Positions 32,748 to 41,238 are shown, numbered from the stretch's first letter. The stretch: 42,836 nt of DNA from Desulfocapsaceae bacterium (GCA_028697885.1 JAQVER010000026.1:1-42836), one strand, 5' to 3'. The notes: generated by a model not told the origin, from the sequence alone. Translations and numbers: made by a program.

Positions 32748-34436
32748 ATGAATCCTGATGCAGTGAAAAAGTATCGCCCTTATCCCCGGTTTGATCTGCC
32801 AACCCGTACCTGGCCAGAAAAAACAATCACCAAGGCCCCTGACTGGTGCAGTGTTGATCTGCGTGATGGCAATCAGGCCCTGGTTCAGCCTATGAATCTT
32901 GAGGAGAAACTGGAGCTTTTTCAACTGTTGGTGGATATCGGATTCAAGGAGATTGAGATTGGTTTTCCCTCGGCTTCGCAGGTGGAATTTGATTTTTCCC
33001 GGATACTTATTGAACGGGAGCTGATACCCGAAGATGTGACCATTCAGATCCTGACCCCGGCCCGGGAACATCTTATCAAGAGGAGTTTTGAGGCCCTGAA
33101 AGGTGCAAAAAAGGCGGTGGTTCATCTCTACAACTCCACCTCCACCCTCCAGCGGCGTATTGTCTTTCAGAAAAACAGGGCGGAGATTATCGCCCTGGCC
33201 ATTGAAGGGGCACAGATCATTCGGCAGGAGGCGGCGCTCTATCCTGAGACATCTTTCCGCTATGAATATTCTCCTGAAAGTTTCACCGGCACTGAGCTGG
33301 ACTTTGCCCTCGAGATCTGCGAAGCGGTCATGGGGGTATGGGGGCCGACTCCCGAGAATCAGGTGATTATTAACCTGCCCGCTACGGTTGAGATGGCGAC
33401 GCCCAATGTCTATGCCGACCAGATTGAATGGTTCTGTGGAAATATGAAGCACCGCGATTGTGCCATTATCAGTCTCCATGCCCATAATGACCGTGGATGC
33501 GCGGTCGCGGCCACTGAGCTGGCGTTGATGGCCGGTGGTGATCGGGTGGAGGGAACCCTGTTTGGCAACGGGGAGCGTACCGGCAACGTCGATCTTATCA
33601 CGCTGGCGCTGAATATGTTTACCCAGGGTATCGATCCGGGGCTGAATCTCCATGATATCAACAACGTGATAAACGTTTCCGAACGGGTGACTCGGATTCC
33701 GGTCCATGTTCGTCATCCCTATGCCGGTGAGCTGGTGTATACCGCCTTTTCCGGTTCCCATCAGGATGCCATCAACAAGGGAATGAACGCCTGTGATGCC
33801 TCGGCTGACGGTATATGGGCTGTTCCTTATCTTCCCATTGATCCCAGGGATGTCGGGCGGAGCTATGAGTCCATTATCCGGATCAACAGTCAGTCGGGTA
33901 AGGGCGGGGTTGCCTGGATCATGGACCGGGAATTTGGCTTCAAGATGCCGAAAGAGATGCATCCTGAATTTGGAGGGGTAATTCAGAAACTCACTGATCG
34001 CGAGGGTCGGGAATTGCAGCTGAACGAAGTCTGGGATGCCTTTAAAAATGAATATCTTACTGTTGTCCGCCCCTATAGCCTGACGAGCTTCAATGTCCTG
34101 AAACGGCACGTGGATGCCGACGAAGAGCGCTCCTCGGCCGATGTTGAGGCCGTTATCAGTGTCAATGGTGAATCTCGCACTGTGTCGGCTGTTGGCAACG
34201 GTCCGTTGGACGCCTTTTGCGAGGCTCTCAAACAGGGACTTGGCTGTGAATTTACCCTTTGCGGTTATCATGAACATGCCCTGACCAAGGGATCGAGCTC
34301 CAAGGCCGTTGCCTATATTGAAACGGAATATCCTGACGGCAGGAAATTCTGGGGGGCGGGGGTAGATACGGATATCATTATTGCCTCGATCAAGGCGACG
34401 CTCTGCAGCCTGAACCGGGCTGCTCATGTTTCCTGA
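32748..34436 (+). CDS. leuA: 2-isopropylmalate synthase (LeuA type 2)
   Basis: LeuA condenses acetyl-CoA and 2-ketoisovalerate, committing carbon to leucine. I chose ATG 32748 (MNPDAVKKYRPYPRFDLP) with AAGGAG 12 bases upstream, rather than a TTG nine bases earlier. The 562-residue protein is the longer type 2 form. It has the metal-binding CSVDLRDGNQAL near 37, EIEIGFPSASQVEFDFSR, the catalytic HAHNDRGCAVAATELAL near 244, and GTLFGNGERTGNVDL near 271. The C-terminal allosteric domain gives leucine feedback control. It stands opposite the ilv operon across 750 bases, so both belong to one branched-chain locus. Confidence 0.95.
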   Translation: MNPDAVKKYRPYPRFDLPTRTWPEKTITKAPDWCSVDLRDGNQALVQPMNLEEKLELFQLLVDIGFKEIEIGFPSASQVEFDFSRILIERELIPEDVTIQILTPAREHLIKRSFEALKGAKKAVVHLYNSTSTLQRRIVFQKNRAEIIALAIEGAQIIRQEAALYPETSFRYEYSPESFTGTELDFALEICEAVMGVWGPTPENQVIINLPATVEMATPNVYADQIEWFCGNMKHRDCAIISLHAHNDRGCAVAATELALMAGGDRVEGTLFGNGERTGNVDLITLALNMFTQGIDPGLNLHDINNVINVSERVTRIPVHVRHPYAGELVYTAFSGSHQDAINKGMNACDASADGIWAVPYLPIDPRDVGRSYESIIRINSQSGKGGVAWIMDREFGFKMPKEMHPEFGGVIQKLTDREGRELQLNEVWDAFKNEYLTVVRPYSLTSFNVLKRHVDADEERSSADVEAVISVNGESRTVSAVGNGPLDAFCEALKQGLGCEFTLCGYHEHALTKGSSSKAVAYIETEYPDGRKFWGAGVDTDIIIASIKATLCSLNRAAHVS

Positions 34437-34454
34437 GGAGCTGTTTGGTATACC

Positions 34455-34605
34455 CAAAATTTTTAGAAGATGTTGATGGCGTTGCAAAAAATTTGCCAAC
34501 TGCCGCCTTGCCGCACATTGTCTCGTCACTGCGGCGTACTTGATCAGTACGCCGCAGTCCTTGGGATGTGTGTGCCTTGCCGTTGACGATTTTTTCTTAG
34601 CCATC
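34455..34605. repeat. Dispersed intergenic repeat with a perfect palindrome
   Basis: A 13-bp stem at 34528-34540 and 34546-34558 (ACTGCGGCGTACT / AGTACGCCGCAGT) encloses a 5-base loop TGATC. The flanking sequence matches the copy at 26990-27110 (18 identical bases and a shared GCCATCC end). It lies just after leuA and could end transcription or serve as a mobile repeat. Confidence 0.7.
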
Positions 34606-34652
34606 CCCCCAATGACTCTTTACGAGACTGTCAAAGTCTAAAAGGAATACAT

Positions 34653-34970
34653 ATGAAGATGATCCATCTGGCCGAGTCCCGGATCTTTGAAGAGAAAGGA
34701 TTGAAGCGGTTTCTGCTCCACGATTCACCTTATTTCAGGATATTGAATTTCAACCTGCAGGCGGGGCAGATCTTTCCGGTGCACCGTCATCCGGCGGATG
34801 GTCAGGTAAGTATTCAGGTTATTGAAGGCAGCGGTCAGTTTTTGGGAGAAAATGAGACAGCTCTGCCCGCCGTGGCCGGTGATATCCTGGTCAGTGATAT
34901 TAACGAGCCGCATGGGGTCAAGGCCGACACTGATATGCGCATCCTGGTCACCATTGCCCCACCATTTTGA
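34653..34970 (+). CDS. Small cupin-domain protein
   Basis: This 105-residue single-domain cupin has motif 1 as PVHRHPADGQVSIQVIEGSG (about residues 44 to 63), with His residues for metal and the conserved Glu replaced or shifted. Motif 2 is PAVAGDILVSDINEPHGV (about 75 to 92), with the second His. Such proteins bind a metal or small molecule, and many have no known substrate. The ATG at 34653 has a weak AAGGA box. The next gene on the right is on the opposite strand, so it is likely monocistronic. Confidence 0.8.
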   Translation: MKMIHLAESRIFEEKGLKRFLLHDSPYFRILNFNLQAGQIFPVHRHPADGQVSIQVIEGSGQFLGENETALPAVAGDILVSDINEPHGVKADTDMRILVTIAPPF

Positions 34971-35018
34971 AAGGAAAATCAAAGACAGGGATGGCTTGTT
35001 CGTTGAAACAGGATTCCT

Positions 35019-35276
35019 TTACAGTTGCAGGCCTGCCTCTTTTAAAAAGTTTTGAATTTCCGTGCGGCTGAGAAAAATGCCGCTCAGGGTCTTATCGCCG
35101 TTCTTCAGGGTGGGAATAAAGCGAATGCCATCCTTTAATGCCCGCAGGGGGTTGGTGATAATATCCACTTCTTCAATGTGTATTTCAGGCTTGTTGTCGA
35201 TTAACTCATACAGAGTTTTACGGGCCATATGGCACCGTGGTCAAAGGGCTGAACGGTAGAGAGTGATATCGATCAT
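35019..35276 (-). CDS. Thioredoxin/glutaredoxin-fold selenoprotein with UxxC motif (in-frame UGA)
   Basis: Read from ATG 35276, the frame gives MIDITLYRSAL, then UGA (35241-35243), then PRCHMARKTLYELIDNK, and continues to the stop at 35019: 85 codons in total. UGA sits exactly where a thioredoxin-fold CxxC motif would have its first Cys, giving U-P-R-C. After it come the expected betaalpha elements, VDIITNPLRALKDGIRFIPTL, with the cis-Pro loop IPTL, and a final helix. Decoding UGA as selenocysteine is therefore likely. A gene caller would start at the Met at 35228 and lose the redox motif. GGAG lies 10 bases before the ATG. The alternative is a Cys-to-stop mutation in a pseudogene. Confidence 0.75.
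35220..35238 (-). promoter_or_regulatory. Candidate bacterial SECIS hairpin after the UGA
   Basis: Two bases after the UGA the minus strand can fold as ACGG, bulged U, GCC, loop AUAU, GGC, CCGU. This gives a 7-bp stem with a single bulged U on the 5' side, as in the E. coli fdhF element. The loop is close to the UGA (10 bases) and lacks the usual G, so it is not a canonical match. Confidence 0.4.
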
Positions 35277-35416
35277 AAGGAACGTGCTCCTGTCTGCATG
35301 TTGTTGAAGCTACCCGAAGAATGAATCCATTTGACATCGTTTGAACAGCAGGATACACCGAAAGAAAGGAATTATTCAACATCCGTTTGTTTCATGACCT
35401 TTCCTCTCAGGTAATT

Positions 35417-36373
35417 ATGCCTCTCCCTTCATTGCTCACACTCATCACCGATTCCCGTTTTCTGGATCACGATACGGGTGGAGATCACCCCGAGATCCCG
35501 GCCAGGCTTCAGTCCATTCTGGCGACCCTTGAACAGAGTGATTGCTTTGCCCTCCTTGAACAGTTTCAGAGTCGGCCGGCCGAGAGACAATGGCTGATGG
35601 CAGCCCATGATGAGGGGTGGCTCTTTCGTCTTGAAGAGGCGGTCCTCTCGGGCAAGACCTTTATTGATCATCCTGATAACCAGATCGGTTATGACTCCTA
35701 TGATGTGGCAGTCCTTTCTGCCGGTGCCGGACTCACCGCCATTGATCTGCTCGAACAGCGGCAGGCGCAGCAGTGTTTTGCTCTGGTCCGTCCGCCAGGG
35801 CATCATGCCGAACGGACCAGACCTTTTGGCTTCTGTTTCTTCAATAACTGTGTGGTGGCGGCTCGTTACTGGCAGCAGCACTATGGTCGCAAGCGCATAA
35901 TGGTCTTTGATTTTGATGCCCATCATGGCAACGGGATTCAGTCGGCCTTTGAGCGGGAGGAGGATTCCTTGTATGTCAGCATCCATGAGCATCCCAGCTT
36001 CAGCTATCCAGGAACAGGCTATGCGGATGAAAAAGGGTTTGCTGCTGGTCGCGGTTCCATTCTTAACCTGCCGCTTTCTCCCGGTGCGGGCGATGCCCAG
36101 CTTCTGGCGCTGCTCCCGCTAGTGGAAGAAAAGATTGCGCAGTGGCAGCCTGATGCCATGATTGTAGCGGCCGGATTTGACGGCCATCGAGCCGATGAGA
36201 TGTCGGGTCTGCTCTATTCGACAGGGATGTTTGAAAAAATAGGAGAGAGTGTCCGCAGCTGGAGCAATCTGTACTGTCGTGGCAGATTGCTTTCCATCCT
36301 TGAGGGCGGCTATGAGTTGACAGTGCTGGGAGAGTCGGTTGAGGCGTATGTGCAGGGACTATTGGTCCGGTGA
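35417..36373 (+). CDS. AcuC-like histone deacetylase family protein
   Basis: This is a zinc-dependent lysine deacetylase of the arginase/deacetylase fold. I chose ATG 35417 with a weak AGG box. A TTG at 35387 would extend it by ten residues. The 318-residue protein has the catalytic His pair in RPPGHHAERTRPFGFCFFNN (near 134), Zn ligands in FDFDAHHGNGIQ (Asp and His) and VAAGFDGHRADEMSGL (Asp), and the Tyr in LEGGYEL. Bacillus AcuC removes acetyl groups from acetyl-CoA synthetase. The acetyl-CoA genes and AcuB-like gene downstream make a similar role likely here. Confidence 0.88.
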   Translation: MPLPSLLTLITDSRFLDHDTGGDHPEIPARLQSILATLEQSDCFALLEQFQSRPAERQWLMAAHDEGWLFRLEEAVLSGKTFIDHPDNQIGYDSYDVAVLSAGAGLTAIDLLEQRQAQQCFALVRPPGHHAERTRPFGFCFFNNCVVAARYWQQHYGRKRIMVFDFDAHHGNGIQSAFEREEDSLYVSIHEHPSFSYPGTGYADEKGFAAGRGSILNLPLSPGAGDAQLLALLPLVEEKIAQWQPDAMIVAAGFDGHRADEMSGLLYSTGMFEKIGESVRSWSNLYCRGRLLSILEGGYELTVLGESVEAYVQGLLVR

Positions 36374-36439
36374 TTTTTCATTGAAGCAGATAAAATCCCG
36401 ATGAAATTATTGAACTCTAACTTTTGCTGAATAGATGCC

Positions 36440-37075
36440 ATGTATATTTCCAGATATATGATCCGAGAACCGTTGACGGCAACGCCTGATATGTCGCTTC
36501 CTGAGGCCAGGCGTTTATTGAATGAAAATCATTTCCGTCATCTGCCGGTGGTGGATGGGCAGGGACAACTGGTGGGAATGATTACCGACCGTGATCTGCG
36601 TTCGGCTTATCCTTCCTCGGTGCTTTCTGAAAGTGAACGTCTGCAGGCTTATGAACGGGTGGAGAAAACGACGGTGGTGGATATCATGAGCACCGAGTGT
36701 GTCGGACTGACCCCCGAATCGACCCTTGATGATGCCCTGCTCCTTTTTGATCGCGAGGGTGTGGGGGCATTGCCGGTCCTTGAAGACGGCCAGCTGGTTG
36801 GCATTTTTTCCAGCCGGGATCTGCTTACCGCCTATAAAGAGCTTTTCGGGGTTGGTGAGAAAGGGTCGGTACTGCTTGGCATTGATGACGACGGCCAGAG
36901 CGGTCTTATGACCAGAATCGTCACCTTGCTTGAACTGCATAATATCCCTTTTACCCGTCTGCTGCGTATTCAAGATATGGAACATGGCAACCGGATCTAT
37001 CTTCGCTTAAATACCTACAAGATTGCTTCAGTAGTCGTTTTACTGCGGGAGGCAGGAATCCATCCGGCCTTGTAA
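36440..37075 (+). CDS. AcuB-like protein: two CBS domains plus ACT-like domain
   Basis: This 211-residue cytoplasmic protein starts with two CBS domains. The first is MIREPLTATPDMSLPEARRL with HLPVVDGQGQLVGMITDRDL. The second is IMSTECVGLTPESTLDDALL with ALPVLEDGQLVGIFSSRDLL. CBS pairs bind adenosine nucleotides and sense energy charge. The C-terminal part (LMTRIVTLLELHNIPFTRLL, about 155 to 174) looks like an ACT domain, the AcuB arrangement. It follows the AcuC-like gene by 66 bases and precedes the ADP-forming synthetase, matching the acu locus idea. Exact function of AcuB is not known. Confidence 0.82.
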   Translation: MYISRYMIREPLTATPDMSLPEARRLLNENHFRHLPVVDGQGQLVGMITDRDLRSAYPSSVLSESERLQAYERVEKTTVVDIMSTECVGLTPESTLDDALLLFDREGVGALPVLEDGQLVGIFSSRDLLTAYKELFGVGEKGSVLLGIDDDGQSGLMTRIVTLLELHNIPFTRLLRIQDMEHGNRIYLRLNTYKIASVVVLLREAGIHPAL

Positions 37076-37141
37076 TGGGGTTTGCCGATGGCGGAAATCT
37101 GAACACTTTTTGGTCCTCATTTTTTTAGTACAGGAGTTAGC

Positions 37142-37165
37142 TCGCGCAGAGGCGCTGTGAGAAAA
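37142..37165. repeat. Partial copy of a CGCGCAGAGGCGC repeat
   Basis: TCGCGCAGAGGCGC followed by TGTGAGAAAA matches one arm of the inverted repeats at 41239-41316 and 42382-42450. The second arm is missing. It lies in the 150-base gap before the acetyl-CoA synthetase gene. Confidence 0.55.
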
Positions 37166-37225
37166 CTGCCTTGTGCTGGCTGGTCTTGTTGAATATATGA
37201 ATAATAATTTTCTTTAGGAGCTGAT

Positions 37226-39349
37226 ATGAGTCTTGATGTCCTGTTTCGCCCTGAGTCGGTGGCGGTGATTGGCGCTTCCAGAACCCCGGGCAAGGTTGGT
37301 CATGATATCCTGGCAAATCTGGTGCAGGATGGATTTCCCGGGGTCATTGTCCCGGTGAATCCGGCAGTTGACACCCTGTTTGATCTGCCTTGCTATGCCT
37401 CCCTTGCAGCCTGGGGTAAAGAGATTGATCTGACCGTGATTGTAGTGCCGCGGGCCATGGTTTTGGCAGCGATAGAAGACAGTATCAAGGCTAAAACCAA
37501 GGCGATTATTGTTATTACTGCCGGATTTCGCGAGACCGGACCGGAAGGGCTGGCCGAGGAACAGAAAATCGCTGCACTCTGTCAACGTCACAATGTCCGG
37601 GTGTTGGGGCCAAACTGTCTGGGCCTGATCAACACCGAGGCCAGACTCAATGCCTCTTTTGCCGGCCGGATGCCGGAACCGGGCGGCATCTCCATTTTTT
37701 CCCAATCAGGGGCTCTGTGTACCGCCATGCTGGATCTGGCTGCGGGCAGACATCTTGGTCTGGCCAAACTGATCAGTATCGGCAATAAGGCGGATATCTC
37801 CGAGGTTGACCTGCTTTCATATCTTGCCCATGATGAGCAGACCAAGGTGATTGTCGGTTATCTTGAAGATATTGCTACCGGTAATAATTTTGTCAAGGCG
37901 GCGGAAGAGGCAGCCACCCGGAAACCGGTGATTATCCTGAAATCAGGAACAACGGCTGCCGGTCTGAAGGCGGCTGCGTCGCATACAGGAGTCCTGGCCG
38001 GGGTGGACACCGCCTACGGTGCGGCCTTCAAACGTTCAGGTGTGGTGCGGGCCGATACCTTTGATGCTCTTTTTGATTATGCCACGGCCCTCTCCATGCA
38101 GCCGCTGCCCAAGGGAAACCGGATTCTTATTATCACCAATGCCGGTGGTCCTGGCACCATGGCTGCCGACGCGGTGGAAAAGGCCGGGATGGAGGTGGCG
38201 GAGCTTGACCGCAATACGGCCACTGCCCTTCGGGCGCAACTGCCCCAGGCGGCAAGCGTGGGCAACCCGATTGATGTACTCGGCGATGCCGATCCCGAGC
38301 GCTATGTGGCGGCCATTGAGGCGGCTCAGGACGATCCGTCCGTTGATGCCATTCTGGTAATTCTTACTCCTCAGGCCATGACCAGGCCGGCAGAAACGGC
38401 CATCGCCATTGCCAGGGCCTTGGACGGTTCCAAGCCGGTGGTAGCCTCGTTCATGGGGGGCCGGGACGTGATGCCGGGGCGTAAGGAACTCTCTGCCGCC
38501 GGACTTCCTGATTATGAATCGCCGGAACGGGCGGTCTCTGCCCTGAAGGGCATGGTGGAATATGCGGCCTGGAAGCAGCGACCGCCGCGCCTGGTGACCA
38601 GGTTCCGGGTAAACCGAAGGCGGGTGGAGCGCATTATCAGTCGCCGTCAGCGCACCGGCATGCTCCAGTTGGGTGAGGTGAAAGGAAAAGATATCCTCGG
38701 GGCCTACGGGTTCCGGGTGCAGGATGGGGCTCTGGCCTGCACTACTGAGGAGGCCGTAGAAATTGCCGAACGCATCGGTTATCCCGTGGCCATGAAGATC
38801 GTTTCTCCCAATATCGTCCATAAAAGCGATCTGGGTGGAGTGATGCTCAATATGGCCAATGGTGAGGCAGTCAGCGATGCCTACGACCTGATGATGTTGA
38901 AGATCCGCAAACGGGTGCCGGATGCCTTGATTGAAGGGATCTATGTGGAACAGATGGCCAAGAAGGGCTTGGAGATTATCATCGGCATGACTCGTGATCC
39001 CCAGTTCGGGCCTATGCTCATGTTTGGTCTGGGCGGAATTTTTGTTGAGGTGATGAAGGATGTAACCTTCCATCTGGCTCCGATCACCGAAGAAGAAGCC
39101 ATCCAGATGCTGAAATCGACCCGTTCCTATGCCATGCTTGAAGGTAAGCGGGGACATAAAGGGGTGGATATCACGGCTATTGCGTCCGGTCTGCAGCGGA
39201 TCAGCCAGTTGACCACTGATTTTCCGCAGATTCTGGAGCTTGATATAAATCCGTTTATTGTTGGTGAGTTCGGTACCGAGCCGGTAGTGGCGGACGCGCG
39301 TATGACCCTGGCTCCGTTGCCAGAGGAGGGAGAAAAACATGGAATATGA
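37226..39349 (+). CDS. Acetate-CoA ligase (ADP-forming), fused alpha-beta
   Basis: This enzyme interconverts acetyl-CoA + ADP + Pi and acetate + ATP + CoA. The 707-residue protein fuses the CoA-binding domain (FRPESVAVIGASRTPGKVG, residues 7 to 25), the succinyl-CoA-ligase-like domains (FSQSGALCTAMLDLA near 158), the phosphorylated active-site His253 in AASHTGVLAG, and a C-terminal ATP-grasp domain (GYPVAMKIVSPNIVHKSDLG near 522). There is no GNAT domain, unlike Pat/YfiQ acetyltransferases, and the His is intact, so it should be a real synthetase. TTTAGGAG lies six bases before the ATG. It overlaps the next gene by 11 bases. Confidence 0.92.
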   Translation: MSLDVLFRPESVAVIGASRTPGKVGHDILANLVQDGFPGVIVPVNPAVDTLFDLPCYASLAAWGKEIDLTVIVVPRAMVLAAIEDSIKAKTKAIIVITAGFRETGPEGLAEEQKIAALCQRHNVRVLGPNCLGLINTEARLNASFAGRMPEPGGISIFSQSGALCTAMLDLAAGRHLGLAKLISIGNKADISEVDLLSYLAHDEQTKVIVGYLEDIATGNNFVKAAEEAATRKPVIILKSGTTAAGLKAAASHTGVLAGVDTAYGAAFKRSGVVRADTFDALFDYATALSMQPLPKGNRILIITNAGGPGTMAADAVEKAGMEVAELDRNTATALRAQLPQAASVGNPIDVLGDADPERYVAAIEAAQDDPSVDAILVILTPQAMTRPAETAIAIARALDGSKPVVASFMGGRDVMPGRKELSAAGLPDYESPERAVSALKGMVEYAAWKQRPPRLVTRFRVNRRRVERIISRRQRTGMLQLGEVKGKDILGAYGFRVQDGALACTTEEAVEIAERIGYPVAMKIVSPNIVHKSDLGGVMLNMANGEAVSDAYDLMMLKIRKRVPDALIEGIYVEQMAKKGLEIIIGMTRDPQFGPMLMFGLGGIFVEVMKDVTFHLAPITEEEAIQMLKSTRSYAMLEGKRGHKGVDITAIASGLQRISQLTTDFPQILELDINPFIVGEFGTEPVVADARMTLAPLPEEGEKHGI

Positions 39350-41216
39350 TGTGAACTGGAAAGAGACCTACAAGGATATGATCATGACCCCCAAGAAGGC
39401 CATGGCCAATGTCCGTTCCGGCCAGCGCGTTTTTCTGGGGACGGGTTGCGGTGAACCCACCGTACTGGTGCAGGCTATGACCGAAATGGCAGGCACTCTT
39501 AGCGATGTGGAGATTGTTGAGCTCCTGACCAAGGGCGATGCCCCTTATGCCGACCGGAAATATGCCGACTGCTTCAAGATCAATTCTTTTTTTATTGGTC
39601 ATAATGTCCGGGAAGTGATTCAGGAGGGCAGAGGGGATTATACCCCTATCCTTATGTCGGACATCCCTGGATTGTTGAACTCCGGGCAGTTGCCCCTTGA
39701 TGTGGCCCTGATCCAGGTGACTCCGCCTGATGCCAGAGGCAAGATGAGCCTGGGGGTATCTGTTGATATCGTCAAGGCCGCTGCCGAGAATGCCTCACTG
39801 GTGATTGCTCAGGTCAATCCGCAGATGCCGTGGACCCGCGGCGACAGCCTGATTGATGTGGCCGACCTTGATATCCTGGTACCAGCCGATATGCCCCTGC
39901 TGGAGCGCCTGTCGCAACCGGTGCACGAGGTGAGTGCCCGAATCGCCGAATTGGTGGCGGCCCTGATCCCGAGCGGCGCCACGATTGAGTTTGGACTGGG
40001 CCGGGTTCCCGGGGTCGGCCGGGTTCCCCAGGCCGTGATGCAGGCTTTGTACAACAAGCATGACCTGGGTATCCATACGGAACTGATCACTGATGATATC
40101 ATTGATCTGATTGAGTCGGGAGCGGTCAGTGGAGCCCGTAAATCCACGGATCGGGGCAAGATTGTCACCAGCTTCTGCATGGGAACCAAAAGATTGTATG
40201 ACTATATCAACGATAATCCCTTGTTTTCCTTCCGGCCCACTGAGTATGTTAATGACTCCACGGTGATTGGTAAACAGAACCGGATGGTTGCCATCAACAT
40301 GGCACTCGAGATTGATCTGACCGGCCAGATCTGCTCTGATTCTGAAGAAGGGGTCTTTTACTCCGGCATCGGTGGCCAGGTGGATTTTAACCGCGGGGCG
40401 GCAAGATCAACCGGCGGCAGGGCTATTATTGTCATGCCGGCCACCACCAGAGATGGTAAATCACGTATTGTGGCATCCTTGAGCAGCGGCTCGGGAGTGG
40501 TGGTCACCCGGGGCACAGTTCACTATGTGGTCACGGAATACGGGGTGGCCTATCTGCACGGTAAATCTGTGCAGGATCGTACCCTGGCCCTCGTCTCCAT
40601 TGCCCATCCGGATCATCGTGAGCAGCTTTTGAAACAGGCCATTGAGGCCAGGTTTCTCCGGCGGGAATTTGCCGATGTAGAGGGGAAATTTGTGGTCGCC
40701 TCCCTGGACCTGATGAAGACCAGTTCCCTGCTTGATAATGGAACCCAGGTCAATTTCCGGCCCGTTCATCCCACTGATGAACCGCTGATGCGGGATCTGC
40801 TTTATGATCTTTCCAAGGAAACTCTCTATTATCGGTTTATGAGTCATAATCAGCGCTTCGGCCAGAAACAGATCCAGAATTTTGTTTATGTCGATCATCG
40901 CAAGGATGTGGCCATTGTCGGCACTCTGCCTGAGGCCTATGGTGAAGATATCATTGCCGTTGGCCGTTATTATCTGGATGAGCACACCAACCTGGCCGAG
41001 GTCGCCTTTGTGATCCGGGATGAGTGGCAGAACAAAGGGCTGGGCGGCTTTCTCTTCCGCCATTTGATTACCATTGCCAAGGCCGGCGGTATCAGCGGAT
41101 TTACGGCCGAGGTCCTGCGTGATAACAAACGGATGCAGGCTATCTTCAACCATTCCGGGTACAAGGTCCAGAGCCGGGTGGAAGAAGGTGTGTGCAGTTT
41201 TAAGATTGAATTTTAG
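39339..41216 (+). CDS. Acetyl-CoA hydrolase/CoA-transferase with C-terminal GNAT domain
   Basis: The first 430 residues are a family I CoA-transferase (acetyl-CoA hydrolase/4-hydroxybutyrate CoA-transferase type). Motifs are GTGCGEPTVLVQAM near 29, TIEFGLGRVPG near 211, SDSEEGVFYSGIGGQVDFNR near 332, and VVTRGTVHYVVTEYGVAYL near 387. Residues about 470 to 625 add a GNAT acetyltransferase: FRPVHPTDEPLMRDLLYDLS, VAFVIRDEWQNKGLGGFLF (acetyl-CoA loop) and LRDNKRMQAIFNHSGYKV. CoA-transferase and acetyltransferase thus share one chain. It overlaps the ADP-forming synthetase by 11 bases, so both are co-translated. A GAGGAGGG box lies upstream. Confidence 0.9.
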   Translation: MEYDVNWKETYKDMIMTPKKAMANVRSGQRVFLGTGCGEPTVLVQAMTEMAGTLSDVEIVELLTKGDAPYADRKYADCFKINSFFIGHNVREVIQEGRGDYTPILMSDIPGLLNSGQLPLDVALIQVTPPDARGKMSLGVSVDIVKAAAENASLVIAQVNPQMPWTRGDSLIDVADLDILVPADMPLLERLSQPVHEVSARIAELVAALIPSGATIEFGLGRVPGVGRVPQAVMQALYNKHDLGIHTELITDDIIDLIESGAVSGARKSTDRGKIVTSFCMGTKRLYDYINDNPLFSFRPTEYVNDSTVIGKQNRMVAINMALEIDLTGQICSDSEEGVFYSGIGGQVDFNRGAARSTGGRAIIVMPATTRDGKSRIVASLSSGSGVVVTRGTVHYVVTEYGVAYLHGKSVQDRTLALVSIAHPDHREQLLKQAIEARFLRREFADVEGKFVVASLDLMKTSSLLDNGTQVNFRPVHPTDEPLMRDLLYDLSKETLYYRFMSHNQRFGQKQIQNFVYVDHRKDVAIVGTLPEAYGEDIIAVGRYYLDEHTNLAEVAFVIRDEWQNKGLGGFLFRHLITIAKAGGISGFTAEVLRDNKRMQAIFNHSGYKVQSRVEEGVCSFKIEF

Positions 41217-41238
41217 TAACAGGCCGACGGTCGACGGA

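Noticed and set aside
32706-34604. A 632-codon open frame on the minus strand across leuA
   Set aside because: It is antisense to a clear, full-length leuA, lacks any recognisable domain, and is the stop-free shadow expected in a GC-richer gene.
35019-35228. A 69-residue protein starting at Met 35228
   Set aside because: It lacks the first beta strand and the redox motif of its fold, and reading through the UGA gives a complete domain.
38036-39340. A 434-codon minus-strand frame across the ADP-forming synthetase
   Set aside because: It is antisense to a gene with intact motifs, and its composition is a His/Gly-rich shadow pattern.
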